From assembly GCF_003403035.1 (NCBI RefSeq), contig NZ_QURN01000011.1:105480-169479 (forward strand): a DNA stretch of 64,000 bases, read 5' to 3'. This document shows, piece by piece, positions 15,344 to 24,181 of the stretch. Both the position numbers and the translations under genes were made by a program. Source of the stretch: Mesorhizobium denitrificans. Lineage in GTDB: Bacteria > Pseudomonadota > Alphaproteobacteria > Rhizobiales > Rhizobiaceae. Below the pieces are notes generated by a model. That model saw nothing but the letters and a program-made list of their open reading frames with translations, had not been told where the DNA came from and did not search any database. The number at the start of each line of letters is the position of its first letter. The first letter of the stretch is position 1.

Positions 15344-16450
15344 TTAGTCCCGCAGCACCTGGGCCGCATCGGCGGCGATTTCAATTCCGGCTGGATCGCC
15401 TATCTCGAAGCCACAGAATTCGCTGCGCGCATTTTGCTGCCGCACAGTGAACGGACTGCCATCTTCGAGACGAATGTGAATGTGCGTGTCGGTGCCGAAA
15501 TAAACGACATTCTCGACCGTGCCGGATAGCTGCCCGCCTTTTTTGACCGCGCGCGCATGTTCCGGCCGCACTACAATGGTGGCCTCATGTTTCGGTTGCA
15601 TTCCTTCCGCGACCGTCGCTGGGATTTCCTTGCCTGAACTCAGCCGCACGGTTGCTCTGCTATTGGCAATGTCGACCACGGCGGCGGTGAGGAAATTGGT
15701 TTCACCGATAAAGTCAGCCACGAACCGGTCTGCGGGCTTATCGTAAATATCCCAAGGGGAGCCGACTTGCAGGATGCGCCCTTTCGACATGACCGCGATG
15801 CGATCTGACATGGTGAGCGCTTCTTCCTGATCGTGTGTAACGAAAATGAAGGTGATGCCGGTTTCGCTCTGCATTCGCTTGAGCTCGATCTGCATTTCCT
15901 TGCGCAGCTTGTAGTCCAGCGCGGAAAGCGGTTCGTCGAGCAGGAGCACTTTCGGACCCGGAGCCAAAGCGCGCGCCAAGGCAACGCGCTGTGCCTGACC
16001 GCCGGAAATCTGGTCGGTACGGCGATTGCCGAGTTCTTCCATGTGCACGAGCTTAAGCATGGCTGCGACGCGACTCTTGATCTCGTCCTTCGAGCGGCCA
16101 AGCATTTCGAGGCCGAAGGCGACGTTTTCGCTGACGGTTAGATGAGGGAAGAGCGCGTAGCTCTGGAAGACCGTGTTGACGGGACGCTTGAAAGGCGGAA
16201 GGCCGGCGATGTCATCACCGTAAAGCAGGATCGCGCCTTCGGTTGGATATTCGAAACCGGCAATCAGGCGGAGCAGGGTTGTTTTTCCGCAGCCGGACGG
16301 CCCTAGCAGGGTGAAGAACTCGTTCTCGCGGATCGCGACTGAAACATTATCCAGCGCGCGTATCGCATTCGACCCTTGTCCGAATGCTTTTACGATGCTT
16401 CTCGCCTCTACAGCTACACGCTTCTGCTCTGCCTCTTCAGGCTTTGGCAT
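15344..16450 (-). CDS. ATPase of a polyamine-type ABC transporter (PotA/PotG family)
   Basis: A 368-residue ABC ATPase. Walker [11 protein letters not shown]-loop in [10 protein letters not shown], signature ISGGQAQRV (serine-glycine-glycine-glutamine intact, first residue isoleucine), Walker [13 protein letters not shown] and H-loop VTHDQ are all visible; the C-terminal third is the TOBE-type regulatory domain with VVRPEHARA. Start chosen at the ATG at 16450; an in-frame GTG four codons earlier is possible. The open frame extends about 280 codons further upstream, but that part is antisense to the divergent amidohydrolase gene and is rejected. First gene of the operon; its promoter must lie in the 105 bp shared with that gene. 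Confidence 0.93.
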   Translation of the reverse strand: MPKPEEAEQKRVAVEARSIVKAFGQGSNAIRALDNVSVAIRENEFFTLLGPSGCGKTTLLRLIAGFEYPTEGAILLYGDDIAGLPPFKRPVNTVFQSYALFPHLTVSENVAFGLEMLGRSKDEIKSRVAAMLKLVHMEELGNRRTDQISGGQAQRVALARALAPGPKVLLLDEPLSALDYKLRKEMQIELKRMQSETGITFIFVTHDQEEALTMSDRIAVMSKGRILQVGSPWDIYDKPADRFVADFIGETNFLTAAVVDIANSRATVRLSSGKEIPATVAEGMQPKHEATIVVRPEHARAVKKGGQLSGTVENVVYFGTDTHIHIRLEDGSPFTVRQQNARSEFCGFEIGDPAGIEIAADAAQVLRD

Positions 16451-16555
16451 GAATTGCACCCGCGCCCGTATTTCAACCACTGTTTGTGCCAGCGTATTTG
16501 ACGTCTTGGCTTCGGGCAAGGCTCCTACGTATAAATGTGCGACACGGAGAGCATC

Positions 16556-18217
16556 ATGCAGCAAGCGGACATTATTGTTGAGAATGCGCGAGTGTTGACC
16601 CTTGATCCGGGAAGGCCGCGAGCGACGGCGGTTGCGATCCAGGGCGGAAAGATATTGGCCATTGGTGATACCGAGGCCGTAGCGGGTATGGCTTCGACGG
16701 CCACCAAGCGAATCGATGCTGGTGGCGCGACGGTGCTGCCCGGCTTTATCGACAGCCATATCCATATTTTTCCCGGTGGCGCGCAGATCAAAAGCCTGTC
16801 GCTGGTGGGGCTGAACGGTTTTGACGAGATCGCTGCGGCAGTAAGGAAACGCGCGGCGCAGGAGCCAGATACAAAAATTCTGATCGCCGAGCAGGCCGGC
16901 TATTTCATGTTCGGCGATAATGAGCCGATCACAAGGCAGATACTCGACCGCGTGCTGCCGGATCGACCGCTGGCGGTGTTTGCCAGCGACCATCACACGA
17001 TGTGGGCGAATACGGCGGCGCTCAAGGCTGCGGGCATATTGCACGGGCGCGAAATGCCGCCCGGCAATGAGGTAGTGATGGGGCCGGATGGACTGGCGAC
17101 CGGTGAGTTGCGCGAGTTTGAAGGATTTGCGCCGATTACCGACCTGACGCCGACAGGTGGGCGCGAAATGCTGGGCTTGCAGGGAAGCGAGCCGGGCGTG
17201 CCCCCGACAGCTGCACAGCGCGCAATTGATCGCGGCATCATCAGCGACGGGCTGGCCTATTGCGCGTCGTTGGGGATCACCAGCTTTCACAACATGGATG
17301 GCAATTTTTATCAGTTGGAATTGCTGGAGGAGATCGACCGCGCGGGAGGGCTGACGGTTCGCACGCGTATGCCATTCCGCATGATGCCGGACCGCCCGCT
17401 TTCAGACCTTGAGAAGGCCGTGGAGATGCGGTCGCGCTGGAACAGCGATGTGCTGCGCGCGGACTTTGTGAAGATTTTCATGGATGGCGTTATCGAATCC
17501 ACCACCGCTCATATGTTTGAGGATTATGTCGGGATGCCGGGCGTTCGCGGCTCATCCTATTTCGATCAGGCCGCGTTCGATGCGATTTGTATCGAGGCGG
17601 ATCGGCTTGGCCTGCAAATCGCAGTGCATGCGATTGGCGACGAGGCCGTCAACATCACGCTGAACGGCTATGAGGCGGCGCAGCGTGCAAATGGCAAGCG
17701 CGACAGCCGCCATCGCATCGAACATATCGAAATGCTGTTGCCTGCTGACTTGCCGCGATTTGCAAAGCTCGGCGTGATTGCCTCAATGCAGCCGACACAT
17801 GCGCCCGGCGGCTATTATCCGCCGGAGCCGATCCTTTCGATGGTTGGCCATCAGCGCATGATGACGGGCTACGCCTGGCAGTCCATTCGCGAGACGGGCG
17901 CGCGTCTGGTGTTCGCAAGCGACTGGCCTGTTGCGCCGCTCGATCCTCTGCTTGGCATCAAGACCGCGATGGTTCGCGAGCCGGTGTTCGATGGCGCGCC
18001 TGACGAAAGTCAATCGCTTGCAGATTCCATTGCAGGGTTCACGGCGGACGGCGCTTACACGGAGTTCATGGAAGATCGCAAAGGCGTACTGAAGCAAGGC
18101 GCGCTGGCCGATCTGGTCATCCTGTCCGGCGATATTGAAAGGACCAGGCCGCAGGATGTCGATGCGTTGAAGGTGCAGGCGACGATTTGCGCAGGGCGCA
18201 TTACCTACGAGCGCTGA
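16556..18217 (+). CDS. YtcJ-type amidohydrolase (Amidohydrolase_3 family)
   Basis: A 553-residue metal-dependent hydrolase. The metal-binding [10 protein letters not shown] is near the start, with VHAIGDEA and HRIEHIEML further on and a conserved [12 protein letters not shown] near the C-terminus; the closing [12 protein letters not shown] is typical of the family. These enzymes cleave amide or imine bonds in various small molecules; substrate is unknown. The ATG at 16556 has GGAGAGC upstream; a second ATG at 16535 is less well placed. It is divergent from the polyamine-type ABC operon across 105 bp and its 3' end overlaps the convergent amidase gene by 17 bp. Confidence 0.87.
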   Translation: MQQADIIVENARVLTLDPGRPRATAVAIQGGKILAIGDTEAVAGMASTATKRIDAGGATVLPGFIDSHIHIFPGGAQIKSLSLVGLNGFDEIAAAVRKRAAQEPDTKILIAEQAGYFMFGDNEPITRQILDRVLPDRPLAVFASDHHTMWANTAALKAAGILHGREMPPGNEVVMGPDGLATGELREFEGFAPITDLTPTGGREMLGLQGSEPGVPPTAAQRAIDRGIISDGLAYCASLGITSFHNMDGNFYQLELLEEIDRAGGLTVRTRMPFRMMPDRPLSDLEKAVEMRSRWNSDVLRADFVKIFMDGVIESTTAHMFEDYVGMPGVRGSSYFDQAAFDAICIEADRLGLQIAVHAIGDEAVNITLNGYEAAQRANGKRDSRHRIEHIEMLLPADLPRFAKLGVIASMQPTHAPGGYYPPEPILSMVGHQRMMTGYAWQSIRETGARLVFASDWPVAPLDPLLGIKTAMVREPVFDGAPDESQSLADSIAGFTADGAYTEFMEDRKGVLKQGALADLVILSGDIERTRPQDVDALKVQATICAGRITYER

Positions 18218-19652
18218 GCGGCGGCCTGCGGTCAAACCACGGCGCAGCCTCCTCGAGCGCGGCGCAAATGCCCATCAAGAATGTGTCGCGACCATAAGCC
18301 GTGGCAAGATGGATGCCGACCGGCAGGCCGTTATCTGTCCAATGCAGCGGCACGGACGCTGCGGGCTGACCCGAGGCGTTGAACGCGGCAGTGAAGGGTG
18401 AATAGGCGAATACGCGGCCTGGTCCCATGCGGTATTCGACATAATCTTCCGGCTGGTGATTGAAACGCCCGATAGCGGCGGGTGGCTCCGCAAGCGTGGC
18501 GGTCAGCAGCAGATCGTAGTTCTGGAAGAACGCGGCCATCTCGCGCCCATAGGCGTGGACCTTGTTAATGGCTTCCAGATATTCGCTGCCATTAACCGTG
18601 CGCGCATAAGCGACCGCGCCGCGTGCTATGCCCTCGATTTCGCCGGAAAGCAGTGCTTCGCCGCGCTTGCGGACCGCAGAGTCCACCGAAAGCGCGGTGC
18701 CGCAGGCGACGATTTTTGTCCATGCGGCCATCATGCCAGGAGTGTCGGCCTGCGGACGGGCTTCCTCCAGATTATGTCCCATCGATTCGAGCAGGCGCGC
18801 TGTTTTTTCGACCGCTGCGCGACATTCGGGATGGATGGCCTCGCCCGTGAGCGATGTGGTGGCGAAGGCGATTTTCAGCCCACGGTCGCGGCGGCTGAGT
18901 GCTTCAAGGAACGTACCTTCCAGCGGTGGCGCAACATAGGGGGCGCCGAGGTCTGGGCCCTGTGTGGCGTCGAGCAGGACGGCGGTGTCGCGTACGCTGC
19001 GGGTGAGGAAGCCGTCAATGGCCATGCCTGCCCAACCCTCGCCGACATACGGACCATCGGGCAGGCGGGCGCGGGTGGCTTTGAAGCCGAACAGGCCGCA
19101 GGAAGATGCGGGAATGCGGACGGAGCCGCCGCCATCCGAACCGTGAGCGGCAGGAACAATGCCCGCGGCGACCGATGCGGCTGCGCCGCCGGAGGACCCG
19201 CCGGGCGTGTGGTCGAGGTTCCACGGATTGCGTGTTGGTCCGCCATAGACAGAGGCTTCGGTTACGGGGCCGACGCCGAATTCCGGTGAGGTCGTGCGCC
19301 CGAAAGTGACTAGACCGGTTGCCTTCAAGCGCTCGTAAATGGCCGAATCTTTCGCGTAGCGGGTGTTCGCAAAAAGGCGAGAGCCGCTGTTGGACGGGAA
19401 GTCCTTCGCTTCCGCGCCAAGATCCTTGAGCAAAAACGGAACGCCTTTGAGCGGGCCATCCGGCAGTCCATTTGCGATGAACCCACGCGCCGTATCCTCG
19501 CGCATCATGGTTACGGCGTTGATCTGCGGGTTCAGCGCTGCAATGCGCGCGAGTGCTTCGTCCAGCAATTCATCCGGGGAGACATCGCCGCGCGCGACAT
19601 GCGCTGCCAATCCCGTTGCGTCTTCGATGTCGTAAAGTGCGCTGATGCTCAT
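18201..19652 (-). CDS. Amidase (amidase signature family), second paralogue
   Basis: A 483-residue amidase-signature protein with the lysine in PFLLKDLG, serine loop TPGGSSGGAAASV, and HGSDGGGSVRIPAS carrying the second serine. Overall it reads like the branch annotated as 6-aminohexanoate-cyclic-dimer hydrolase-like, but that name covers many untested enzymes. It is a different branch from the amidase at 11103-12521: the motif regions match but flanks do not. Its stop lies 17 bp inside the convergent YtcJ-type gene. Two amidases and an amidohydrolase around one polyamine-type transporter suggest use of amide or polyamine derivatives as nitrogen sources. Confidence 0.87.
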   Translation of the reverse strand: MSISALYDIEDATGLAAHVARGDVSPDELLDEALARIAALNPQINAVTMMREDTARGFIANGLPDGPLKGVPFLLKDLGAEAKDFPSNSGSRLFANTRYAKDSAIYERLKATGLVTFGRTTSPEFGVGPVTEASVYGGPTRNPWNLDHTPGGSSGGAAASVAAGIVPAAHGSDGGGSVRIPASSCGLFGFKATRARLPDGPYVGEGWAGMAIDGFLTRSVRDTAVLLDATQGPDLGAPYVAPPLEGTFLEALSRRDRGLKIAFATTSLTGEAIHPECRAAVEKTARLLESMGHNLEEARPQADTPGMMAAWTKIVACGTALSVDSAVRKRGEALLSGEIEGIARGAVAYARTVNGSEYLEAINKVHAYGREMAAFFQNYDLLLTATLAEPPAAIGRFNHQPEDYVEYRMGPGRVFAYSPFTAAFNASGQPAASVPLHWTDNGLPVGIHLATAYGRDTFLMGICAALEEAAPWFDRRPPLSARR

Positions 19653-19703
19653 GCCGTTTCCTTGCTCCGTGGATGCGGAACATACGAACCGGCAATGTGG
19701 AAG

Positions 19704-20231
19704 TCACGCGGCTGATGGACCTGGATCATCGAAATTTCCGGCACTCGTTGGGGCAGGTTGCTTCGGGCTTCCGACTACTCGAAAGGACAAGCGCCGTTGC
19801 TCGGGCGTTGCGAAGCGTTCTGCCGCCTCCTTGTCGCGGCGTGCGGCTTCAGGCTGGTATTGTACGCTTGTCAGCAGAACATCTTCATGCTCGCCCTCTC
19901 TATTGGTGAATGCGAACGATTGGCCTTCGGTAAGGCCAAGCAGCGCGATTCCGCGGAGGGTCGAGATTGGGAGATAGAGGCCGGTAGGCGCATTCATATG
20001 GCCGTGCGTGAGAATCCGCGTGTCCGTATCGCCGCCATTTATAGCGTAGGTGACGCGGCTGCTGATCGTGGCCAGCGTTGGTGGAGCGTCTTCGCGAAAG
20101 ACGATTTTCGCGGACGCAATTTTTCGATCCAGCAGGGGTCGAATAGGATCGTCAAGTCCGAGACAGCGCTCGCGCATGACTTCGATTATGGTGAAATCTT
20201 TCGTGGTGAGGATGCAAGATTCGTGAGACAT
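19704..20231 (-). CDS. Rnk-like / GreA-GreB C-terminal domain protein, paralogue 1
   Basis: A 175-residue protein with an N-terminal helical part (residues 1-50, including LDDPIRPLLDRKIASAKIVF) and a C-terminal FKBP-like domain of the GreA/Rnk type (about 55-135; GLYLPISTLRGIALLGLTEG), followed by a polar tail. Rnk-family proteins bind RNA polymerase and were first named as regulators of nucleoside diphosphate kinase. It keeps the layout of the next gene (20362-20784) but is more diverged and lacks the usual IAAGRISVLTPIGAALIGL version of the core. GGAG lies about 10 bases before the ATG. Likely co-oriented but separated from its paralogue by a strong hairpin. Confidence 0.72.
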   Translation of the reverse strand: MSHESCILTTKDFTIIEVMRERCLGLDDPIRPLLDRKIASAKIVFREDAPPTLATISSRVTYAINGGDTDTRILTHGHMNAPTGLYLPISTLRGIALLGLTEGQSFAFTNREGEHEDVLLTSVQYQPEAARRDKEAAERFATPEQRRLSFRVVGSPKQPAPTSAGNFDDPGPSAA

Positions 20232-20285
20232 CGCAGTGTTCTCCGAGGCTTCGAGAGCCGTTTCCTATTGGACAGGTGGAGATAA

Positions 20286-20308
20286 CCCCTGCGCGAAACG
20301 CGCAGGGG
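20286..20308 (-). terminator. Strong hairpin between the two Rnk-like genes
   Basis: CCCCTGCGCG (20286-20295) and CGCGCAGGGG (20299-20308) make a perfect 10-bp GC-rich stem with a 3-base loop. On the minus strand it is followed by TTATCT, a weak T-rich stretch. It sits about 50 bp after the stop of the 20362-20784 gene, so it probably ends or attenuates that transcript before the second Rnk-like gene. Confidence 0.65.
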
Positions 20309-20361
20309 CTAGGTTCTTGCGATCAGGCAGCCCCCTATATGCGATAGTTTGGATTTACCGG

Positions 20362-20784
20362 TCATGATGCAGCCAGATGACCGCTGTCTTGCACGACATG
20401 ATTTACGGTGAGCCGGTGGGCGCGACCGTCGCGAGACTGCCACTCGATCGACTGCCCCGGCGAAAGGCCGATAAGCGCTGCGCCAATAGGGGTCAGGACC
20501 GAGATGCGGCCCGCTGCGATATCTGCCTCGGCAGGATAGACGAGCGTGACCGTTCGCGCCTCGCCGGTGTCGGTGGAATAGGAGAGCGTTGAGCCCATTC
20601 GCACAATGTCGGTGCGCATGCGCGCATCAGGAACGACCTTGGCGCGATCAAGCTCGGCCAACAGTTCATCGGCAACTTTAGGCTGCTTGCCAGACCATAC
20701 GTCGGCCAGTCTCTCAAGCGCATCTCTTTCGGAGCGAGAAATTGTTATCGGCGGCTTGCGCCGTTCGAGTTGTACAATGGTCAT
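20362..20784 (-). CDS. rnk: Nucleoside diphosphate kinase regulator Rnk (GreA/GreB C-terminal family)
   Basis: A 140-residue protein matching the Rnk layout: a short N-terminal helical segment (SRSERDALERLADVW, residues 16-30) and a C-terminal Gre-type domain with VRMGSTLSY, VTLVYPAEADI and RISVLTPIGAALIGL. Rnk binds RNA polymerase near the secondary channel but lacks the acidic cleavage loop of GreA/GreB; the short coiled coil seen here agrees. Start at ATG 20784, with AAGG-CAAGG upstream; the longer frame to 20805 has no ribosome site. A palindrome lies just upstream, and a diverged paralogue follows. Confidence 0.85.
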   Translation of the reverse strand: MTIVQLERRKPPITISRSERDALERLADVWSGKQPKVADELLAELDRAKVVPDARMRTDIVRMGSTLSYSTDTGEARTVTLVYPAEADIAAGRISVLTPIGAALIGLSPGQSIEWQSRDGRAHRLTVNHVVQDSGHLAAS

Positions 20785-20800
20785 AGCCTTGCCTTTCGGG

Positions 20801-20817
20801 CACACGCATAGCGTGTG
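20801..20817. promoter_or_regulatory. Palindrome upstream of rnk
   Basis: CACACGC-ATA-GCGTGTG is a perfect 7-bp inverted repeat centred 25 bp upstream of the rnk ATG. It may be a protein-binding site or a leader hairpin. The remaining sequence up to the end of the RND gene (20818-21035) shows a smaller inverted repeat CTGCCC-N6-GGGCAG at 20931-20948 and no coding signal; the rnk promoter should be here. Confidence 0.45.
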
Positions 20818-21035
20818 TGGAATGATACTTTGTGGGTGTGTTGCCGCTGATGGCTTGATGCTTGCCGGGAGATTTCCGGCTTGCGCCTGCGCCCCTCGGC
20901 CAAGGCGCGACGAGCCAGGCCGGGGGTTAGCTGCCCGCGATTGGGCAGACCCTATTCAATATCCGAGATATGTATTCAGCGCGGCTCATGTCGCGAACTT
21001 GGGAATAATTGGCCAGAAAGTCAAGGCAGGCGGGG

Positions 21036-21051
21036 GAGGCGTTAACGCCTC
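21036..21051 (-). terminator. Palindrome at the 3' end of the RND efflux operon
   Basis: GAGGCGTTAACGCCTC is a perfect 16-bp palindrome flanked by GGGG/CCCC, overlapping the stop codon of the RND permease gene. It would form a stem immediately after the coding region; no T-tract follows on the minus strand, so it may terminate weakly or protect the message end. Confidence 0.5.
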
Positions 21052-24000
21052 ACCCCATATAGGTCGGTACGGCCTCTGGTTCCGGCTCCGGTGCGTGGCC
21101 GTGTTCGACAGGCTTGTGTTCATGCCTGTGGGCAAGAAACGTGTAGAACATCGGCACGACGAACAGCGTGAACATCGTACCGATGAGGATGCCGGTGAAG
21201 ATCACCAGACCCATCGAGAAACGTGACGCTGCACCAGCACCAGCCGCCGTGATAAGCGGGACGACGCCCAGTGCCATTGCGGCGGTGGTCATGAGGATCG
21301 GCCGCAAGCGAACGCGTGCAGAGGCGATAATAGCCTCACGGATCGACATGCCGTGCTCTTCCTGTTGCTGATTGGCGAACTCCACCAGCAAGATACCGTG
21401 CTTGGTAATGAGGCCGATGAGAGTGATAAGGCCGACCTGCGTGTAGATGTTCAATGTCGACCCCGGAATGGCGATCCCGAAGAAGTTCCCGTTGAGAATG
21501 TTGAGCGGCAGGATCGCGCCGAAGATCGAAAGCGGCACCGCCATCATGATGATGAGCGGATCGCGGAAGCTTTCAAACTGCGCGGCCAGAACCAGGTAGA
21601 TCACGATGATCGCCATGATGAAGGCGATGAGGATCGTGTTTCCCTGCTCCTTCTCAAGGCGAGATTGGCCGGAATAATCGAGGAAGAAGCCTTCCGGCAT
21701 CGTTTCCTGCGCAATTTGCTCAAGCGCTGCCAGACCGTCGCCTGTGGTGACGCCGGGCAGCGGCAGAGCCGAGATCGTGGCCGAGTTCAACTGGTTGAAC
21801 TGCTCGATGGCGGCGGGTGACGCGTTGGTCGTGATTTCGACCACAGCCGACAGCGGCACCATCTCCCCCGTTTCACTGCGCACGAACAGGTCACCGAGCT
21901 TGCTCGGATTGTTCCGATACTCCTGCGGCATCTGCATGATGACGTCATAGCTGTCGGAATCGCGGTCGAACTTGGAGATTTCACCGTCGCCGACGAGCAG
22001 GCTCATGGTGCGCCCGATGTCGGCAATCGGAATGTTCAGTGCAGCTGCGCGGTCGCGGTCGATCGTTACTGTAACCTGCGGCGTGTCGTAAGACATGGAG
22101 TTTTGAACGACGATGAACTTGCCGGTGCCTTGCGCTTTCTGTTTGATCTCATCTGCAACTTCAAAGACGCGGGCAGCATCGCCAGTCGTGCGGACGACCA
22201 TGGTGATGGGCAGGCCGCCGCCGGAACCGGGCAGGGTTGGCGGGGCAAAGACGAAGGCTTCAACGCCTGCGACCTTGGACAACCGGCCCTGAATGTCTTC
22301 CTGCAACTGTTTTGAAGAACGGGTGCGGTCAGCCCAATCTTTGAACGCAAAGCCGACAAAGCCCTGATTGGTCGCGCCGCTTGCGAACGCAACCACGGAG
22401 AATATCGCACGTGTTTCAGGGATATCCTGAACGAGTTGCGTGATCTGCTTCACATAGGTTTCGGTGTAGTCGGACGTTGCATAGTTGGGCGCGTTTACGA
22501 TGGCCATCAGGAAGCCCTGATCCTCTTCCGGCGCCAACTCGGTCGATGTTTTCGTGAACATGAAACCGGTCAGGCCGACCAACGCCAGCACAACGATGAG
22601 CATGACAGGGCGCATTTTGAGCGAGCCAATGACCATGCGTTCATAGAAGCGCTCGACGCGCTCGAATGTGTTGTCCACGAAACGCTGGAAACGACCCGGT
22701 TGACCCTCTTTCAGAATACGCGCCGCCATCATTGGCGTGACGGTGAGCGCGATGATGCCGGAAATGACGACTGCGCCTGCCAGCGTGAACGCGAATTCGC
22801 GGAACAGAGCGCCAGTCAGACCGCCGATGAAAGCCAGCGGCGCAAACACCGCGGCGAGCGTGATGGTCATCGCGACGACCGGGCCGGCAATCTCCCGCAT
22901 GCCGCTGAACGCAGCCTGCATGGGCGTCATGTGGTCCTGCTCCATGTGTCGGTGGATGTTTTCCACGACGACGATAGCGTCGTCCACGACGAGGCCGATG
23001 GCGAGAACCATCGCCAGAAGAGACAGAAGATTGATTGAATAGCCCATGAAATAGAGCACGAAACAGACGCCCACCAGCGATAGCGGGATTGTCAGGATCG
23101 GCATCAACACTGAACGGAACGAGCCCAGGAAAAGCAGGATAACCACTATGACGATGGCAACCGCCTCGCCGATCGTTTTGAACACTTCCTCAATCGATGC
23201 ACTGATCTGCTCGGTGGAGTCGTACACGATTTCCATCGACATGCCTTGCGGCAAGGTCTGCTGGATAGCATTGACTTCCTTGGTCACATCTTCCGCAACA
23301 TTTAGCGGGTTTGCGGCGGGTGTGGGGAAGATACCCAGAAAGATTCCGGGCTTACCGTTGAAGCTAACGCGTGCATCGGTGTTTTCCGCAGCGAGTTCGA
23401 CCTTCGCGACATCACCCAGCCGCACGACGTTGCCCTCTGTGGTGCGCAGTGGCAATTGAGCGAAGCCTTCCGGCGTCTGCAGCGTGGATTTCACAGTTAT
23501 GGTGTGGACCACATATTCATTCTGAGTGTTACCAGGTGCGGATAGGAAATTGGCATTGGTTATGGCGGTCAGGACTTCAGTCGCGGTGATGCCGCGAGCG
23601 GCAAGCGCAATCGGGTCCATGCGCACGCGCATCGAATAATTGGCAGCGCCGAGAATCTGGGCATCGGCAACGCCTTCCACGGTGGAGAGTCGCGGACGAA
23701 TAACTCGGGAAATGTATTCGGTGATCTGTTCCGACGTCATGTTCGCGTTCTGCAGCGTGATGTACATCAGCGCGAACTGATCTCCCGTGCCCTTTACGAT
23801 GACGGGGTCCAGCGCGTCGTCCGGCAGCTGGCCGCGCACACCCTGAACCTTGGATAGAACTTCGTTTACCGCAACGTCAGGGTTGGAGCCGAGCTTCATC
23901 TGCACTGTGACAACGCTGGCCGACGAGCGGGATGATGACGTGACGTAGTCGACATTTTCGGTCGATGAGACGGCGCGCGCGATAGGCGCGGTAATAAAGC

Positions 24001-24181
24001 CCTGAATGAGATCAGCACTCGCACCAGGATAGGCCGTCGTGACTGTAACGACCGTTTCGTCGACCTTCGGATACTGACGAATCGGCAACTGCACAACGCC
24101 TTGCAGGCCGAGCAGCATGATCATGAGAGCCAGAACGGTGGTGAAGACCGGCCGGCGAATGAAGAATGCAGAGAAATTCAT
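21050..24181 (-). CDS. RND multidrug efflux permease (HAE1 / AcrB-MexF type)
   Basis: A 1043-residue resistance-nodulation-division pump. It begins MNFSAFFIRRPVFTTV, the usual HAE1 start, and shows two halves with large periplasmic loops. The proton-relay aspartate pair is present in the fourth helix (GLVVDDAIVVVENIHRHM), as is the second-half IYLVLAAQFESFRDPLIIM region. It exports hydrophobic compounds across the envelope with the adaptor encoded upstream and an outer-membrane channel not encoded here. Its ATG overlaps the adaptor stop (ATGA, 24178-24181), so the two are coupled. A TetR gene and palindromic operator lie upstream of the adaptor. Confidence 0.95.
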   Translation of the reverse strand: MNFSAFFIRRPVFTTVLALMIMLLGLQGVVQLPIRQYPKVDETVVTVTTAYPGASADLIQGFITAPIARAVSSTENVDYVTSSSRSSASVVTVQMKLGSNPDVAVNEVLSKVQGVRGQLPDDALDPVIVKGTGDQFALMYITLQNANMTSEQITEYISRVIRPRLSTVEGVADAQILGAANYSMRVRMDPIALAARGITATEVLTAITNANFLSAPGNTQNEYVVHTITVKSTLQTPEGFAQLPLRTTEGNVVRLGDVAKVELAAENTDARVSFNGKPGIFLGIFPTPAANPLNVAEDVTKEVNAIQQTLPQGMSMEIVYDSTEQISASIEEVFKTIGEAVAIVIVVILLFLGSFRSVLMPILTIPLSLVGVCFVLYFMGYSINLLSLLAMVLAIGLVVDDAIVVVENIHRHMEQDHMTPMQAAFSGMREIAGPVVAMTITLAAVFAPLAFIGGLTGALFREFAFTLAGAVVISGIIALTVTPMMAARILKEGQPGRFQRFVDNTFERVERFYERMVIGSLKMRPVMLIVVLALVGLTGFMFTKTSTELAPEEDQGFLMAIVNAPNYATSDYTETYVKQITQLVQDIPETRAIFSVVAFASGATNQGFVGFAFKDWADRTRSSKQLQEDIQGRLSKVAGVEAFVFAPPTLPGSGGGLPITMVVRTTGDAARVFEVADEIKQKAQGTGKFIVVQNSMSYDTPQVTVTIDRDRAAALNIPIADIGRTMSLLVGDGEISKFDRDSDSYDVIMQMPQEYRNNPSKLGDLFVRSETGEMVPLSAVVEITTNASPAAIEQFNQLNSATISALPLPGVTTGDGLAALEQIAQETMPEGFFLDYSGQSRLEKEQGNTILIAFIMAIIVIYLVLAAQFESFRDPLIIMMAVPLSIFGAILPLNILNGNFFGIAIPGSTLNIYTQVGLITLIGLITKHGILLVEFANQQQEEHGMSIREAIIASARVRLRPILMTTAAMALGVVPLITAAGAGAASRFSMGLVIFTGILIGTMFTLFVVPMFYTFLAHRHEHKPVEHGHAPEPEPEAVPTYMG

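Noticed and set aside
16451..17290. N-terminal extension of the ABC ATPase by about 280 codons
   Set aside because: This part is antisense to the amidohydrolase gene and unrelated to ABC ATPases; the family start is at 16450.
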